Source: Anaerolineales bacterium (GTDB lineage Bacteria; Chloroflexota; Anaerolineae; Anaerolineales; UBA11579). Taken from it: a stretch of 64,000 bases of DNA. The stretch lies in contig JAHBVC010000001.1 of NCBI GenBank assembly GCA_019637755.1, positions 496,001 through 560,000 of the forward strand, written 5' to 3'. Of this stretch, positions 1 to 8,461 are shown piece after piece; the first letter of the stretch is position 1, and each line of letters starts with the position of its first letter. The notes beneath the pieces are model-generated. The model was not told the DNA's origin. It worked only from the letters and a program-made list of their open reading frames with translations, and did not search any database. A program made the position numbers and the translations under genes.

Positions 1-2
1 CC

Positions 3-815
3 TCCACGCCAGAGGCCACCTACACGCCGCTGTCGTACACGGTACAGCAGTTGGATACCTGTGGTGGCATTGGCTTTGCCTTCAACGTCAGCGCCGCTTC
101 GATCATTCTGCAAAATGCGCTGGATGCTAACTGCAGCCTGTTTATCGGCCAATCCTTGCTGATCCCGCAGCCCACTTTTACCGCCACCCCGCAGGCCACC
201 GCTACCCTGGGCGAGATGGAATCGACGGTGGCCGCTTGCGAAGTGGACCGTTACGTCGTGCAATCCGGCGAAACGCTGAGCCTGATCTCGCTCACCTACG
301 GCGTGCCGATGGAAGCGATCATGAGCTGGAACGGCATGACCTCGGATAGCACCTTTGAGGGCCAACGCCTCAACATCCCGCTGTGCATGCGCACCTATGT
401 GGGCCAGGCGACGGTGACCCCCACCGTGGCCCCGCCTTACCCGGCGCCGGAGCTGCTGCTGCCGGCGGATGGCGACGCCTTCACTTCGAGCAGCGATACG
501 ATTGCGCTGCAATGGGCCTCAGTGGGCACGCTGCGCAGCAATGAGTACTACCAGGTCACCATTGTGGATGTGACCAGCGGGCGCAACCTGCAGATCACCG
601 ATGAGGTCAAAGACACCACGTTCTCGGTGCCCACCTCGTTCCGCCCCACGGATGGGCGCCCGCACATCTTCCGTTGGTCAGTGGTGACGGTGGCGCAGAT
701 CGGCGTGGATGCCGACGGCCTGCCAGTCTACATTCAGGGTGGCCCAGCCAGCCTGATGCGCACCTTCACCTGGAACGGCAGCGGCGCTGCCGCAGCCGGT
801 ACCCCCAGCCCCTAG
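3..815 (+). CDS. LysM-repeat protein, C-terminal part
   Basis: The reading frame is open to the left edge, so the N-terminus lies outside the window. Two LysM-like segments are visible: one from about position 36 (starting YTVQQLDTCGGIGFAF) and one near positions 255-395 (VVQSGETLSLISLTYGV...LNIPLC). LysM modules bind peptidoglycan or related glycans, so an exported, wall-associated protein is likely. A Thr/Pro-rich linker separates the modules, and the last 130 residues form a beta-rich domain of unknown type, possibly Ig-like. A TTG at 51 is inside the first LysM module and is not the true start. The gene ends just before a bidirectional terminator. Confidence 0.8.
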   Translation, partial: STPEATYTPLSYTVQQLDTCGGIGFAFNVSAASIILQNALDANCSLFIGQSLLIPQPTFTATPQATATLGEMESTVAACEVDRYVVQSGETLSLISLTYGVPMEAIMSWNGMTSDSTFEGQRLNIPLCMRTYVGQATVTPTVAPPYPAPELLLPADGDAFTSSSDTIALQWASVGTLRSNEYYQVTIVDVTSGRNLQITDEVKDTTFSVPTSFRPTDGRPHIFRWSVVTVAQIGVDADGLPVYIQGGPASLMRTFTWNGSGAAAAGTPSP

Positions 816-840
816 AAACAAACGAGCCAGCTTGCAATCA

Positions 841-873
841 AAAAAGCCCTCTCCAAATGGAGAGGGCTTTTTT
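841..873. terminator. Bidirectional rho-independent terminator
   Basis: A GC-rich stem (agccctctcc / ggagagggct) with an AAAT loop is flanked by A-run on the left and T-run on the right. It can end transcripts of the LysM gene on the + strand and of gltA on the - strand. Confidence 0.85.
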
Positions 874-894
874 ATATGTGAGTGAGCAAGGTCC

Positions 895-2184
895 TTACTT
901 ACGCTTGTCCATCGGCACAAAATCGCGCTTGTCTTCGCCCATATAAACCTGGCGCGGGCGGGCGATCTTCTGCTCTTCGTCCAGCAACATCTCTTGCCAC
1001 TGGGCCAGCCAGCCCACCGTGCGCGGGATGGCGAACATCACCGGGAAGAAGGCTACCGGCAGGCCCATGGCCTGGTAGATGATGCCGGAGTAGAAATCGA
1101 CATTGGGGTACAGCTTGCGCTCGATGAAGTATGGATCCTTCAGTGCGATCTGCTCCAACTCCACGGCAATATCCAGCAGGGCGTTGCGCCCAGTGACCTT
1201 GAAGACGTCTTCGGCTACCTGCTTAATGATCTTGGCGCGCGGATCGTAATTCTTGTAGACGCGGTGGCCGAAGCCCATCAAACGGCCCTCGCCCTGCTTG
1301 ACCTTCTCAACAAAGCTGGGGATGTTCTTGACATCGCCGATCTGGCTGAGCATGCGCAGCACGGCTTCGTTGGCGCCGCCATGTAGCGGGCCGTAGAGCG
1401 CGGCGGCCGCGCCGGCCATCGCGGAGTACGGGTCCACCTTGCTGGAGCCGATCGAGCGCATGGCGCTGGTGCTGCAGTTCTGCTCATGGTCAGCGTGCAA
1501 GATGAAGAGCACGTCCAGCGCACGCTCCAGCACCGGGTTGGGCTCGTAGTTCTGCTCCATCATCTTGAACATCATGCTCAAGAAATTGCCCGGGTAGCTC
1601 AGGTTGTTATCCGGGTAAATGAAGGGCAGGCCACGGCTGTGGCGGTACGAGAAGGCTGCGATCGTGGGCACCTTGGCGATCAAGCGCTGGATCTGAATGG
1701 TGCGCACGGTGGTGTCGTTGATCTGATTGGCTTCGGGGTAGAAGGTGGAAAGCGCCGCTACCGTGGCGATGAACATGCCCATCGGGTGGGCATCGTAGCG
1801 GAAGGTCTGCATGAACTGTTTGATGTTCTCGTGGATGATGGTGTGATGGGTAATGTCATACACCCACTGGTCCAACTGGCTCTGGGTAGGCAGCTCGCCG
1901 TACAGGATCAGGTAGGCCACTTCAAGATAGGTGCACTTCTCGGCCAGTTGTTCGATGGGATAGCCGCGATAGCGCAGAATGCCTTTTTCGCCGTCAAGGT
2001 AAGTGATGGCGCTCTTGGTGCTGGCCGTATTCATGTAGGCCGGGTCATAGGTCATCAGCCCAAAGTCTTCGGTGCCGGTCTTGATCTGGCGCAGGTCGGT
2101 AGCCTTCACCGTGCCGTTCCAAATCGGCACCTCGTATTCCTGCCCGGTGCGATTGTCTTTGATGGTCAGTGTGTCTTTTGCCAT
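895..2184 (-). CDS. gltA: Citrate synthase
   Basis: Condenses acetyl-CoA and oxaloacetate to citrate, first step of the TCA cycle, in the cytoplasm. The 429-aa length fits the hexameric bacterial type. Catalytic residues are visible: His268 in PLHGGAN, His307 in GFGHRVYKNYDPRA and Asp364 in NVDFYSG. A GGAG ribosome-binding site lies 5 nt before the ATG. The gene is 21 bp downstream of mdh on the same strand, so the two enzymes that make and use oxaloacetate are probably co-transcribed. Confidence 0.96.
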   Translation of the reverse strand: MAKDTLTIKDNRTGQEYEVPIWNGTVKATDLRQIKTGTEDFGLMTYDPAYMNTASTKSAITYLDGEKGILRYRGYPIEQLAEKCTYLEVAYLILYGELPTQSQLDQWVYDITHHTIIHENIKQFMQTFRYDAHPMGMFIATVAALSTFYPEANQINDTTVRTIQIQRLIAKVPTIAAFSYRHSRGLPFIYPDNNLSYPGNFLSMMFKMMEQNYEPNPVLERALDVLFILHADHEQNCSTSAMRSIGSSKVDPYSAMAGAAAALYGPLHGGANEAVLRMLSQIGDVKNIPSFVEKVKQGEGRLMGFGHRVYKNYDPRAKIIKQVAEDVFKVTGRNALLDIAVELEQIALKDPYFIERKLYPNVDFYSGIIYQAMGLPVAFFPVMFAIPRTVGWLAQWQEMLLDEEQKIARPRQVYMGEDKRDFVPMDKRK

Positions 2185-2205
2185 ACCTGGCTCCTATTGC
2201 GAGGC

Positions 2206-3132
2206 TTAGAACTTCAGCGCTGCAGTGAGCTCGCGCACTTCGGCGGCCGAGCTCTCCAGCATTGCGGTTTCTTGCTCATTGAGCTTGTATTCGATCACCT
2301 TCTCGAGGCCGTTGCGGCCTAGTTGGGCCGGCACGCCGAAGAAGATATCTTTCAAGCCGTATTCCCCGTTCATGTACACGGCGCATGGGGCGATCAGCTG
2401 CTTATCCTTGAGGATCGCCTCGGCCATCTGGGCGATGGCCGCCGAAGGGGCATAGAAGGCACTGCCCTGCTTGAGCAGCGCCACGATCTCGCCGCCGCCC
2501 TTGCGGGTGCGCTCGACGATGGCTTCCAGCTTATCGGCGGGCATGGTTTCGTTGAGCGGCACGCCAGCCACGTTGGAATGGCGGGTGAGCGGCACCATGC
2601 TGTCACCGTGGCCACCGAGCACGTAGCAGAAGATGTTCTCCACGCTCACGCCCAGCTCCATCGCTACGAAGGCACGCATGCGGGCCGAATCGAGGATGCC
2701 GGCCTGGCCGATGACGCGCTCGCGCGGCAGGCCACCGGTCTTCATCGCCACGTAGCCCATTGCATCCAGCGGGTTGGTGAGGATGATGTAGATGGCGTTC
2801 GGGGAGCGCTTCAGGGTCTCTTCAGTGGCCTTCTTGACAATATCGGCATTGACGGCCAGCAGATCATCGCGGCTCATGCCAGGCTTGCGTGGCAGGCCGG
2901 CGGTGATCACGACGATGTCGGAGCCTTCGCTGGCGGCGTAATCATTGCTGCCGGCCACTTTTACATCTTTGCCAATGATCGGCATGGCCTCTAATAAATC
3001 GAGGGCTTTACCCTGCGGCATGCCCTCGACAACGTCAATCAGTGCAATTTCAGCCAACTCGCGCTCAGCGAGCCAGTGGGCGGCGGTGGCCCCGGTCATG
3101 CCGGCGCCGACAATCGTGATCTTGTGCGACAT
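2206..3132 (-). CDS. mdh: Malate dehydrogenase (NAD)
   Basis: Oxidises malate to oxaloacetate. The 308-aa protein belongs to the LDH-like MDH group: nucleotide loop GAGMTG at residues 9-14, Asp33 at the end of beta-2 (prefers NAD over NADP), active-site arginines in LPRKPGMSR (residues 80-88), Asn120 and catalytic His175 in GGHGDSMVPL. A GGAGAAGTAA leader precedes the ATG. First gene of an mdh-gltA operon that would supply oxaloacetate directly to citrate synthase. Confidence 0.96.
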   Translation of the reverse strand: MSHKITIVGAGMTGATAAHWLAERELAEIALIDVVEGMPQGKALDLLEAMPIIGKDVKVAGSNDYAASEGSDIVVITAGLPRKPGMSRDDLLAVNADIVKKATEETLKRSPNAIYIILTNPLDAMGYVAMKTGGLPRERVIGQAGILDSARMRAFVAMELGVSVENIFCYVLGGHGDSMVPLTRHSNVAGVPLNETMPADKLEAIVERTRKGGGEIVALLKQGSAFYAPSAAIAQMAEAILKDKQLIAPCAVYMNGEYGLKDIFFGVPAQLGRNGLEKVIEYKLNEQETAMLESSAAEVRELTAALKF

Positions 3133-3225
3133 TTACTTCTCCGCTTGATTTGGGAATGGTTTATTGTGCCAAACGCCACGATTATATCACCGCCGATACT
3201 TTGGGCCGTGCGGCGCGCTTAACGG

Positions 3226-3252
3226 AAGCGTCCTCCAAAAGGGAGGACGCTT
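3226..3252. terminator. Hairpin between trxB and mdh
   Basis: An inverted repeat (aagcgtcctcc / ggaggacgctt) lies in the 163-bp gap after trxB on the - strand. No long T-run follows, so termination would be weak or factor-assisted. Confidence 0.45.
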
Positions 3253-3295
3253 GTACCTTGCCGATTCATCGTGGCCGCGTTAGCAGCTGCGGCCC

Positions 3296-4249
3296 CTATT
3301 CGTTGGCTTCCAGGAAGCGCGTGGCCTGGATGCCGGCTGCCGCGCCCATGCCCGCCGAGGTGATCACCTGGCGAAAATGCGGGTCGGCCACCTCGCCAGC
3401 GGCGAAGACGCCCGGCACGCTGGTTTCCATGTAGCGATTGGCCACCAGATAGCCGCCCTCCTCCATGGCCAACTGGCCCTGGAAGAGCTGGGTATTGGGG
3501 GTATGGCCAATGAAGATGAACACGCCATCGGTGGTGAAAGGCTGCTTTTCACCGGTGCGCACGTCTTCCAATTCCACGGTTTGCACGGTGCCATTGCCGT
3601 CGATCTTATTCACCACGGTATTGGTGATGAACTTCATTTTCGGATTGTCTTTGGCGCGCTGCAGCAGCAGCTCCCCGGCACGGAAATCCTCGCGGCGGTG
3701 AATCACGGTTACGTTGTTGGCGAAGCGGGTGAGGAAGGTGCCTTCTTCCATGGCACTATCGCCGCCGCCGACCACAACGATGTCTTTATCCTTGAAAAAG
3801 AAGCCATCACAGGTGCCGCAGTACGAAACCCCGCGGCCGGTGAATTCGGTTTCGCCGGGCACTTCCAAATGGCGCGGTGTGGCGCCGGTGGCAATGATGA
3901 GTGCATCGGCGGTGTATTCGGTAGCGAAGCTGGTGACCTTGAAGGGGCGCTGGCTCAGGTCAACCGCCACGGCGGTATCGAAGACCGTCTTGGCGCCAAA
4001 ATGCTCAGCCTGCTTGCGAAACAGCTCGGTCAGCTCCGGGCCACCCACGGCATCCGGGAAGCCGGGATAGTTTTCCACCGTGGCCGTCAGCGAAACCTGG
4101 CCGCCGTATTCCTGGCCGGCCAGCACCACCGGTTGCAGTTGGGCGCGGGCGGTGTACAGCGCGGCGGCCAAGCCAGCCGGGCCCGAACCGAGGATGAGCA
4201 CTTTGACGTGCTCGTGAGCAAGAGGTGTATTCGATGACGTGGCTTGCAT
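3296..4249 (-). CDS. trxB: Thioredoxin reductase
   Basis: NADPH-dependent flavoenzyme that reduces thioredoxin. From the chosen ATG (4249, preceded by GAGAG) the protein has 317 aa: FAD loop GSGPAG at 21-26, redox-active CGTC at 144-147, NADPH loop GGGDSA at 161-166 and the C-terminal FAD contact AGEVADPHFRQVITSAGMG. An upstream in-frame ATG at 4330 would add 27 residues unlike the family, so it was not used. A minus-strand TATAAT at 4327-4322 could start a leader of about 65 nt. Divergent from the YgfZ-like gene. The active site is CGTC where many homologues have CATC. Confidence 0.94.
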   Translation of the reverse strand: MQATSSNTPLAHEHVKVLILGSGPAGLAAALYTARAQLQPVVLAGQEYGGQVSLTATVENYPGFPDAVGGPELTELFRKQAEHFGAKTVFDTAVAVDLSQRPFKVTSFATEYTADALIIATGATPRHLEVPGETEFTGRGVSYCGTCDGFFFKDKDIVVVGGGDSAMEEGTFLTRFANNVTVIHRREDFRAGELLLQRAKDNPKMKFITNTVVNKIDGNGTVQTVELEDVRTGEKQPFTTDGVFIFIGHTPNTQLFQGQLAMEEGGYLVANRYMETSVPGVFAAGEVADPHFRQVITSAGMGAAAGIQATRFLEANE

Positions 4250-4374
4250 ATCTACTCTCTTTGTTTGCAAAAGTGGCTTTCTACTTATCAGACGCCGCAC
4301 TGGGCGCAACCTTACGGCGTGATTATACAAGCCGCGCAGGTAAGAAGGGCGCCCGCCAGCGCGTCCGAGCGAGT

Positions 4375-5322
4375 ATGGACCTTGTGCCCGCGCCCGCCAG
4401 CCAGGCGTACCACGCCGCCCAGCACGCCGTGGCGTACTACCGCGTGGCGCAGCCTGGCGCCCTTCGGCTGGGCGGCGCCACCCGCGCCGAGTACGTGCAG
4501 CGCCAGACCACTAATGACGTCGGCCTGCTCAGCCCGCAGCGCGCCGTGCCCAGCGTGCTCACCAACCCCAGCGCGCGCATTCTCGAAGTCTTCACCCTAC
4601 TGGCGCACGGCGACCATTTTCTATTGCTGACTCAGCCGGGCCACGCGCCGGGGCTGGAAGCCTATTTCAAACGCCACCTATTCTTTAATGACCAGGTGAC
4701 GATCGAAGATACCAGTGCGGCCTGGGCCCAATATGAGCTGTATGGGCCACAGATCAGCAAGGCCCTGGCCGCGGTTGGCCTGGCCGCAGTGCCAGCGCTG
4801 GATGAAGTGCTGGCCGGCAGCATCGACCACCAACCGGTATATGCGCTAGGCGACGCAGGCAGAACCTGCCTGCTGGTTCCCGCGGCCCTGGCCGACGCGC
4901 TCGCCGCGCAATGGGCTACCGAAGCGCTTCCTTCGCTCTCCTTCGATGAGCGCGAAACCCTGCGCATCGAAGCCGGGCAGGCCGGGGCGCCTGAGTTCAC
5001 CGCGGCCAATACCCCCTTCGAAGTCGGCTTGGGCCGCTATGTATCCGCCAGCAAGGGCTGCTACACCGGCCAGGAAGTGCTGGCGCGCCAGGTCACTTAC
5101 GACAAGGTGGCGCGCGGCCTGGTGCGGTTGCACGCCGCGCAGCCCTTGGTGAGCGGTGGCACGGTGGAGCTGGATGGGCGCAACGCCGGCACGTTGAGCT
5201 CGGTGGCGCACTCGCCGCAGCACGGCTGGATCGGGCTGGCCGTCTTGCGCAAGCCCTTCGCGACCGGGCAGAGCGCCCAGGTGCGCACGCCTGGCGGCCT
5301 GGTGAGCGCCAGCATCCAATAA
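4375..5322 (+). CDS. ygfZ: Folate-binding YgfZ/GcvT-like protein
   Basis: The YgfZ family binds tetrahydrofolate and helps maturation or repair of Fe-S proteins. The signature KGCYTGQE is at residues 227-234 of a 315-aa protein. The ATG at 4375 was chosen because the 50 codons upstream overlap the trxB leader and look non-coding in composition; the start is not certain because no strong ribosome-binding site is visible. It ends with a good terminator. A role in Fe-S protein upkeep would fit the Fe-S-rich Nuo and Kor enzymes in this window (inference). Confidence 0.85.
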   Translation: MDLVPAPASQAYHAAQHAVAYYRVAQPGALRLGGATRAEYVQRQTTNDVGLLSPQRAVPSVLTNPSARILEVFTLLAHGDHFLLLTQPGHAPGLEAYFKRHLFFNDQVTIEDTSAAWAQYELYGPQISKALAAVGLAAVPALDEVLAGSIDHQPVYALGDAGRTCLLVPAALADALAAQWATEALPSLSFDERETLRIEAGQAGAPEFTAANTPFEVGLGRYVSASKGCYTGQEVLARQVTYDKVARGLVRLHAAQPLVSGGTVELDGRNAGTLSSVAHSPQHGWIGLAVLRKPFATGQSAQVRTPGGLVSASIQ

Positions 5323-5353
5323 CCGCTTCCTAAGCGCCTGTTTTTCCTGTAGC

Positions 5354-5376
5354 AGCGGCCTTTTGGCCGCTTTTTT
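5354..5376 (+). terminator. Rho-independent terminator after ygfZ
   Basis: Stem agcggcc / ggccgct with a TTTT loop followed directly by six T residues. Confidence 0.88.
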
Positions 5377-5439
5377 GTTAAAACTCAAGCCAGACTTAGG
5401 ATATTCTTATATAACTATTGATATTTACAAGATTAGGCA

Positions 5440-5468
5440 TTGACATTAGTCAATAAATATGCAATAAT
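5440..5468 (+). promoter_or_regulatory. Sigma-70-type promoter with palindromic operator
   Basis: TTGACA at 5440-5445, a 17-bp spacer, and AATAAT at 5463-5468, in a 140-bp AT-rich gap. The -35 box is embedded in the palindrome TTGAC-atta-GTCAA (5440-5453), a plausible repressor site. The promoter serves the five-gene operon that begins at 5529. Confidence 0.75.
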
Positions 5469-5528
5469 ATGCAGGAATTCGAAAAGCACTATAAGATAAA
5501 TTGAGGTTTGTTTTAGAAGGAGTTAGCC

Positions 5529-5735
5529 ATGAACCAAATGAACGATTACTACATGCTCAGCCAGCGCCTGCAGGATCTGCGCAAGCAGGCCGATGAACCC
5601 CAACTGCCCAGCCCCCATTGGGACGAGCAGCTGCGCGCCGCCGCCGGTAGCGGGCTGATCCGCCTGGGCCAGTGGATCAAGCCCAAGCACACCAACGCCT
5701 ACCCCGGCGTTGGCCGCCCGGGGCTGGCAGGCTGA
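5529..5735 (+). CDS. Small protein of unknown function, first in operon
   Basis: A 68-aa, mostly polar protein with no membrane segment. It has a strong AAGGAG site 6 nt before the ATG and is the first gene after the 5440 promoter. It ends 1 bp before the start of the DUF2089 gene, so translation of the two is probably coupled. No family is recognised. The C-terminal half is rich in Gly, Pro and aromatic residues (GQWIKPKHTNAYPGVGRP), suggesting a short flexible tail. Confidence 0.72.
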   Translation: MNQMNDYYMLSQRLQDLRKQADEPQLPSPHWDEQLRAAAGSGLIRLGQWIKPKHTNAYPGVGRPGLAG

Positions 5736-5736
5736 G

Positions 5737-6120
5737 ATGCACAGCGCGCCGACCCATTGCCCGGTGTGCCAGGGGGAGCTGGTGGTGACCAGCCTGCGCT
5801 GCCGCGAGTGTGATACCAGCCTGCAGGGCCGCTTCAGCAACAGTGCCTTCAGCCAACTCAACGCCGAACAGCTCGCCTTTGTGGAGCTGTTTGTGCGCAA
5901 CGAGGGCAAGATCACCCGTATGGAGGCGGACCTGCAGCTCTCCTACCCCACCATCCGCAATCGCCTGCTGGACGTCATCCGTGCCCTGGGCTATGAACCG
6001 GGCGAGGATGAGTTTGCCGGGCTGAGCGACGCCGAGCGCAAAGACATTGTGAATGCGCTGGAGCGCGGCGAAATCAGCTACGATGAAGCTATGCAGCGCA
6101 TTCAACAAAACGAAGGATAA
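5737..6120 (+). CDS. DUF2089 family zinc-ribbon/HTH protein
   Basis: A 127-aa probable regulator. A zinc ribbon is formed by Cys8, Cys11, Cys22 and Cys25 (CPVC...CREC); residues 56-85 look like a helix-turn-helix (RMEADLQLSYPTIRNRL); the C-terminus (101-123) carries the short helical RGEIS module also found in the next three genes. An upstream TTG at 5710 would overlap the preceding gene, so the ATG at 5737 was used. It is a good candidate for the protein that binds the palindrome at 5440, making the operon self-regulated (inference). Confidence 0.85.
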   Translation: MHSAPTHCPVCQGELVVTSLRCRECDTSLQGRFSNSAFSQLNAEQLAFVELFVRNEGKITRMEADLQLSYPTIRNRLLDVIRALGYEPGEDEFAGLSDAERKDIVNALERGEISYDEAMQRIQQNEG

Positions 6121-6125
6121 ATACG

Positions 6126-7427
6126 ATGGCACGCATTGAATTCCCGATCGACGATGAACCAGAAATTCGCATTGACGATGTGCGCGGCTCGCTGCAAGTG
6201 CGCGGCTGGAACGAGGAGCGCATTCGTATCGAGGCACGCAATGAGCAAGACCTGCACTTCACCAACACCGCCGGCCGCCTGACCCTGCGCGCCGATAATG
6301 ACTGCACGCTACGCGTGCCGGTCGGCAGCACACTCAGCGTGCAACAGGTTGGCCGCGATGCGTACATTCAAAGCATCGAAGGCACCGTACAGGTGCAGCA
6401 GGTGGCCGGCTCGCTGACCCTGCGCAGCACAGGCGAAGCCACGCTGCAGGCAGTAGCCGGCAGCGTGGCGGCACGCGCCATCGAAGGCGATCTGACCATT
6501 CGCGCGGTTTCCGGCAATGCCAGCCTGCGCGACATCGAAGGCGATCTGACCATTGATGCGGTGGATGCGAACTTGGCGCTGCGCAATATCCAAGGCGACA
6601 TTCGCGTCACCGCCGGCGGCAATGCCGACCTGCGCCTGGATGCCGAGGGCGGTGATGTGCATGTGCAAGCCAGTGGCAACTTGTTCTGCAATCTGGCCGA
6701 TCCCAGCGATGCGCATGTGCGCCTGGAGAGCGGCGCCGAGAGCATCCACATTCGCACGCAAGACACCAAGAATTTCATCCAGTCCCCCAGCCATGAATTC
6801 ACCTTGGGGGATGGCGGCCGCGATGTTTTGCTGCAGGCCGATGGCCTGATCGATTTCCGTAGCCGGGCCTACAAAGGCAGCGATATGGAGGACCTGGATT
6901 TTGACCTGGATCTGGACCTGGACCTGCTGGAAGCCAATGCCGGCCTGGCGGGTGAGATTACCGAGCAAGTCAGTGCCCAACTGGATGCCCAGTTGGAAAG
7001 CGTGAACGAGCAACTCAAAGAACTCCACGAGCGCCTGCGCCACACCAGTGAACGCAATGCCCAGCGTGCCCAACGCCGCATCGAAGCCGCCCAACGCCAG
7101 TTGCAGAGCAAATTACAATCGCGCAATGCCCGCGCCCATTCGCTGCAGACGCCGAAACAGGCAGCCCCAGTCAGCGAGCAGGAACGTATGATGATCTTGC
7201 AAATGGTGCAGGATAAAAAGATCAGCGTGAGCCAGGCCGAGATGTTGCTCAATGCGATCGAAGGCCGCCCTGTTTCTGTGCCTACACCGCCCACGCCGCC
7301 TCCGCCTACACCGCCCACGCCGCCTCCGCCTACACCGCCCACGCCGTCTACCCCTCGCACACCGCCTGCCCCGCCCGCCCCGCCGCATACGGTTGCTGAT
7401 GAGCCCCAAGGAACAGACAATGCCTAA
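6126..7427 (+). CDS. DUF4097-like beta-repeat protein with SHOCT-like module
   Basis: 433 aa in four parts. Residues 1-240 are short beta repeats (IEGDLTI, VSGNASL, IQGDIRV) typical of DUF4097/YvlB-like beta-solenoids. Residues about 280-335 are charged and coiled-coil-like. Residues about 350-380 hold the helical module (MMILQMVQDKKISVSQAEMLL). Residues 385-425 are almost pure Pro/Thr. No signal peptide or membrane segment is visible. Related Firmicutes proteins such as LiaX and YvlB act in cell-envelope stress; a similar role is inferred. The stop overlaps the next start. Confidence 0.8.
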   Translation: MARIEFPIDDEPEIRIDDVRGSLQVRGWNEERIRIEARNEQDLHFTNTAGRLTLRADNDCTLRVPVGSTLSVQQVGRDAYIQSIEGTVQVQQVAGSLTLRSTGEATLQAVAGSVAARAIEGDLTIRAVSGNASLRDIEGDLTIDAVDANLALRNIQGDIRVTAGGNADLRLDAEGGDVHVQASGNLFCNLADPSDAHVRLESGAESIHIRTQDTKNFIQSPSHEFTLGDGGRDVLLQADGLIDFRSRAYKGSDMEDLDFDLDLDLDLLEANAGLAGEITEQVSAQLDAQLESVNEQLKELHERLRHTSERNAQRAQRRIEAAQRQLQSKLQSRNARAHSLQTPKQAAPVSEQERMMILQMVQDKKISVSQAEMLLNAIEGRPVSVPTPPTPPPPTPPTPPPPTPPTPSTPRTPPAPPAPPHTVADEPQGTDNA

Positions 7428-8013
7428 TGCCCAACAACGCATGGATATCCTGCTGCGCCTGGAGCGCGGCGAGATCAGCCCGGCCGAAGCGGAGCGCCTG
7501 TTGAACGCGGCTAACGCGCCCGCCCCTGCCAGCACGCCGCGCATGGGCCTGCTGGAGCAGGTAGAGCGCGGTGAGCTGAGCGCCGATGAGGCCATCGAGC
7601 ATTTGCTATCTACGCCCCCGGCGGCCCAGCCCCCCGCCGAGGAAGCACTGGAGCTTGCACCACAGCCGGCGCCGCGGCGAGCCGGTTGGGCGCTGCTGGG
7701 CTTTGGCCTGCTACTCATCATCGCCAGCGCATGGTGGATGCGCAGCAGCCTGCTGCTGCATGGCGGGCTGAGCCTGGGCTTCTTCTGCCTTTGGCTGCCA
7801 TTTGCCGCCGGCCTGGGGCTGCTTGGCCTGGGCGTGGCCGCCCGCAAGCCACGCGGGGCGCAGCTCACCCTGCGTTCACGCAAAGCGGGCCAACGGCGCG
7901 ATCTTTCGCGGCCGCTGCCGGAAGCCGTGTTGCGCGGCAAGCCGGCCACTTCACCCCCCACCCCGCCCGAGGCCAAGCCCGCTTCGGCCGGCTCAGGAGA
8001 ACAGCATGGCTAG
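7420..8013 (+). CDS. Membrane protein with two SHOCT-like modules
   Basis: A 197-aa protein with two copies of the helical module at the N-terminus (MDILLRLERGEISPAEAERL and, 30 residues later, LLEQVERGELSADEAIEHLL), then two membrane helices (about residues 90-112 and 118-145) and a basic, Pro-rich tail. The start at 7420 follows an AAGGA site and overlaps the preceding stop by 8 bp. An upstream ATG at 7399 would lengthen the overlap. The membrane anchor plus modules suggests it tethers the module-bearing partners to the membrane (inference). Confidence 0.75.
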   Translation: MPNAQQRMDILLRLERGEISPAEAERLLNAANAPAPASTPRMGLLEQVERGELSADEAIEHLLSTPPAAQPPAEEALELAPQPAPRRAGWALLGFGLLLIIASAWWMRSSLLLHGGLSLGFFCLWLPFAAGLGLLGLGVAARKPRGAQLTLRSRKAGQRRDLSRPLPEAVLRGKPATSPPTPPEAKPASAGSGEQHG

Positions 8014-8383
8014 CAACGAAGAACGCATCAAGATCCTGCAAATGATCCAGGACGGCAAGATCAGCCCTGAAGACGGCACCAAACTGCTCGAGGCGCTGAA
8101 CCGCAGTGCGGGGCTGCGCCCCACCCCGCCGCGGGTGCCCAGCCCCGCCGATGAGGGCCGCTACCTGCGCGTGCGCGTGACTGACGTGGTCACGGGCAAA
8201 GCCAAGGTGAGCGTCAACCTGCCGCTGACGCTGGTGGATGCGGGCATGAGCATCGCCTCCAACTTTGCGCCGCAAATTGCCCACGCCGACATCATGAGCG
8301 CCATCCGCAGCGGGCTGAGCGGAAAGATAGTAGATGTCGTTGATGAAGAAGACGGCGAGCACGTAGAAATCTTCCTCGAATAG
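8006..8383 (+). CDS. SHOCT-like module protein of unknown function
   Basis: A 125-aa protein that opens with the helical module (IKILQMIQDGKISPEDGTKL) and continues with a domain of about 75 residues often paired with it (YLRVRVTDVVTGKAKVSVNL, then VDVVDEEDGEHVEIFLE). The ATG at 8006 has a CAGGAGA site and overlaps the previous gene by 8 bp. Last gene of the operon, followed by a terminator. The C-terminal domain resembles the YvlB-type conserved region of envelope-stress proteins; function unproven. Confidence 0.78.
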   Translation: MASNEERIKILQMIQDGKISPEDGTKLLEALNRSAGLRPTPPRVPSPADEGRYLRVRVTDVVTGKAKVSVNLPLTLVDAGMSIASNFAPQIAHADIMSAIRSGLSGKIVDVVDEEDGEHVEIFLE

Positions 8384-8406
8384 CCGCAGCTAGCCTAGCA
8401 ACAGCC

Positions 8407-8435
8407 AACGGCTACCCATCCGGGTAGCCGTTTTT
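8407..8435 (+). terminator. Rho-independent terminator of the envelope operon
   Basis: An 11-bp perfect stem (aacggctaccc / gggtagccgtt) with a 4-nt loop and a T-run. Confidence 0.9.
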
Positions 8436-8449
8436 GTTCTCCGCCACGC

Positions 8450-8455
8450 TATACT
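8450..8455 (+). promoter_or_regulatory. -10 box predicting a leaderless mRNA
   Basis: TATACT ends exactly 6 nt before the ATG at 8462, and no ribosome-binding site precedes that ATG. Transcription should start at or next to the A of the start codon. Confidence 0.55.
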
Positions 8456-8461
8456 GCCTGC

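Noticed and set aside
1486-2322. Long + strand frame opposite gltA
   Set aside because: Shadow of a well-conserved citrate synthase gene on the other strand in GC-rich DNA.
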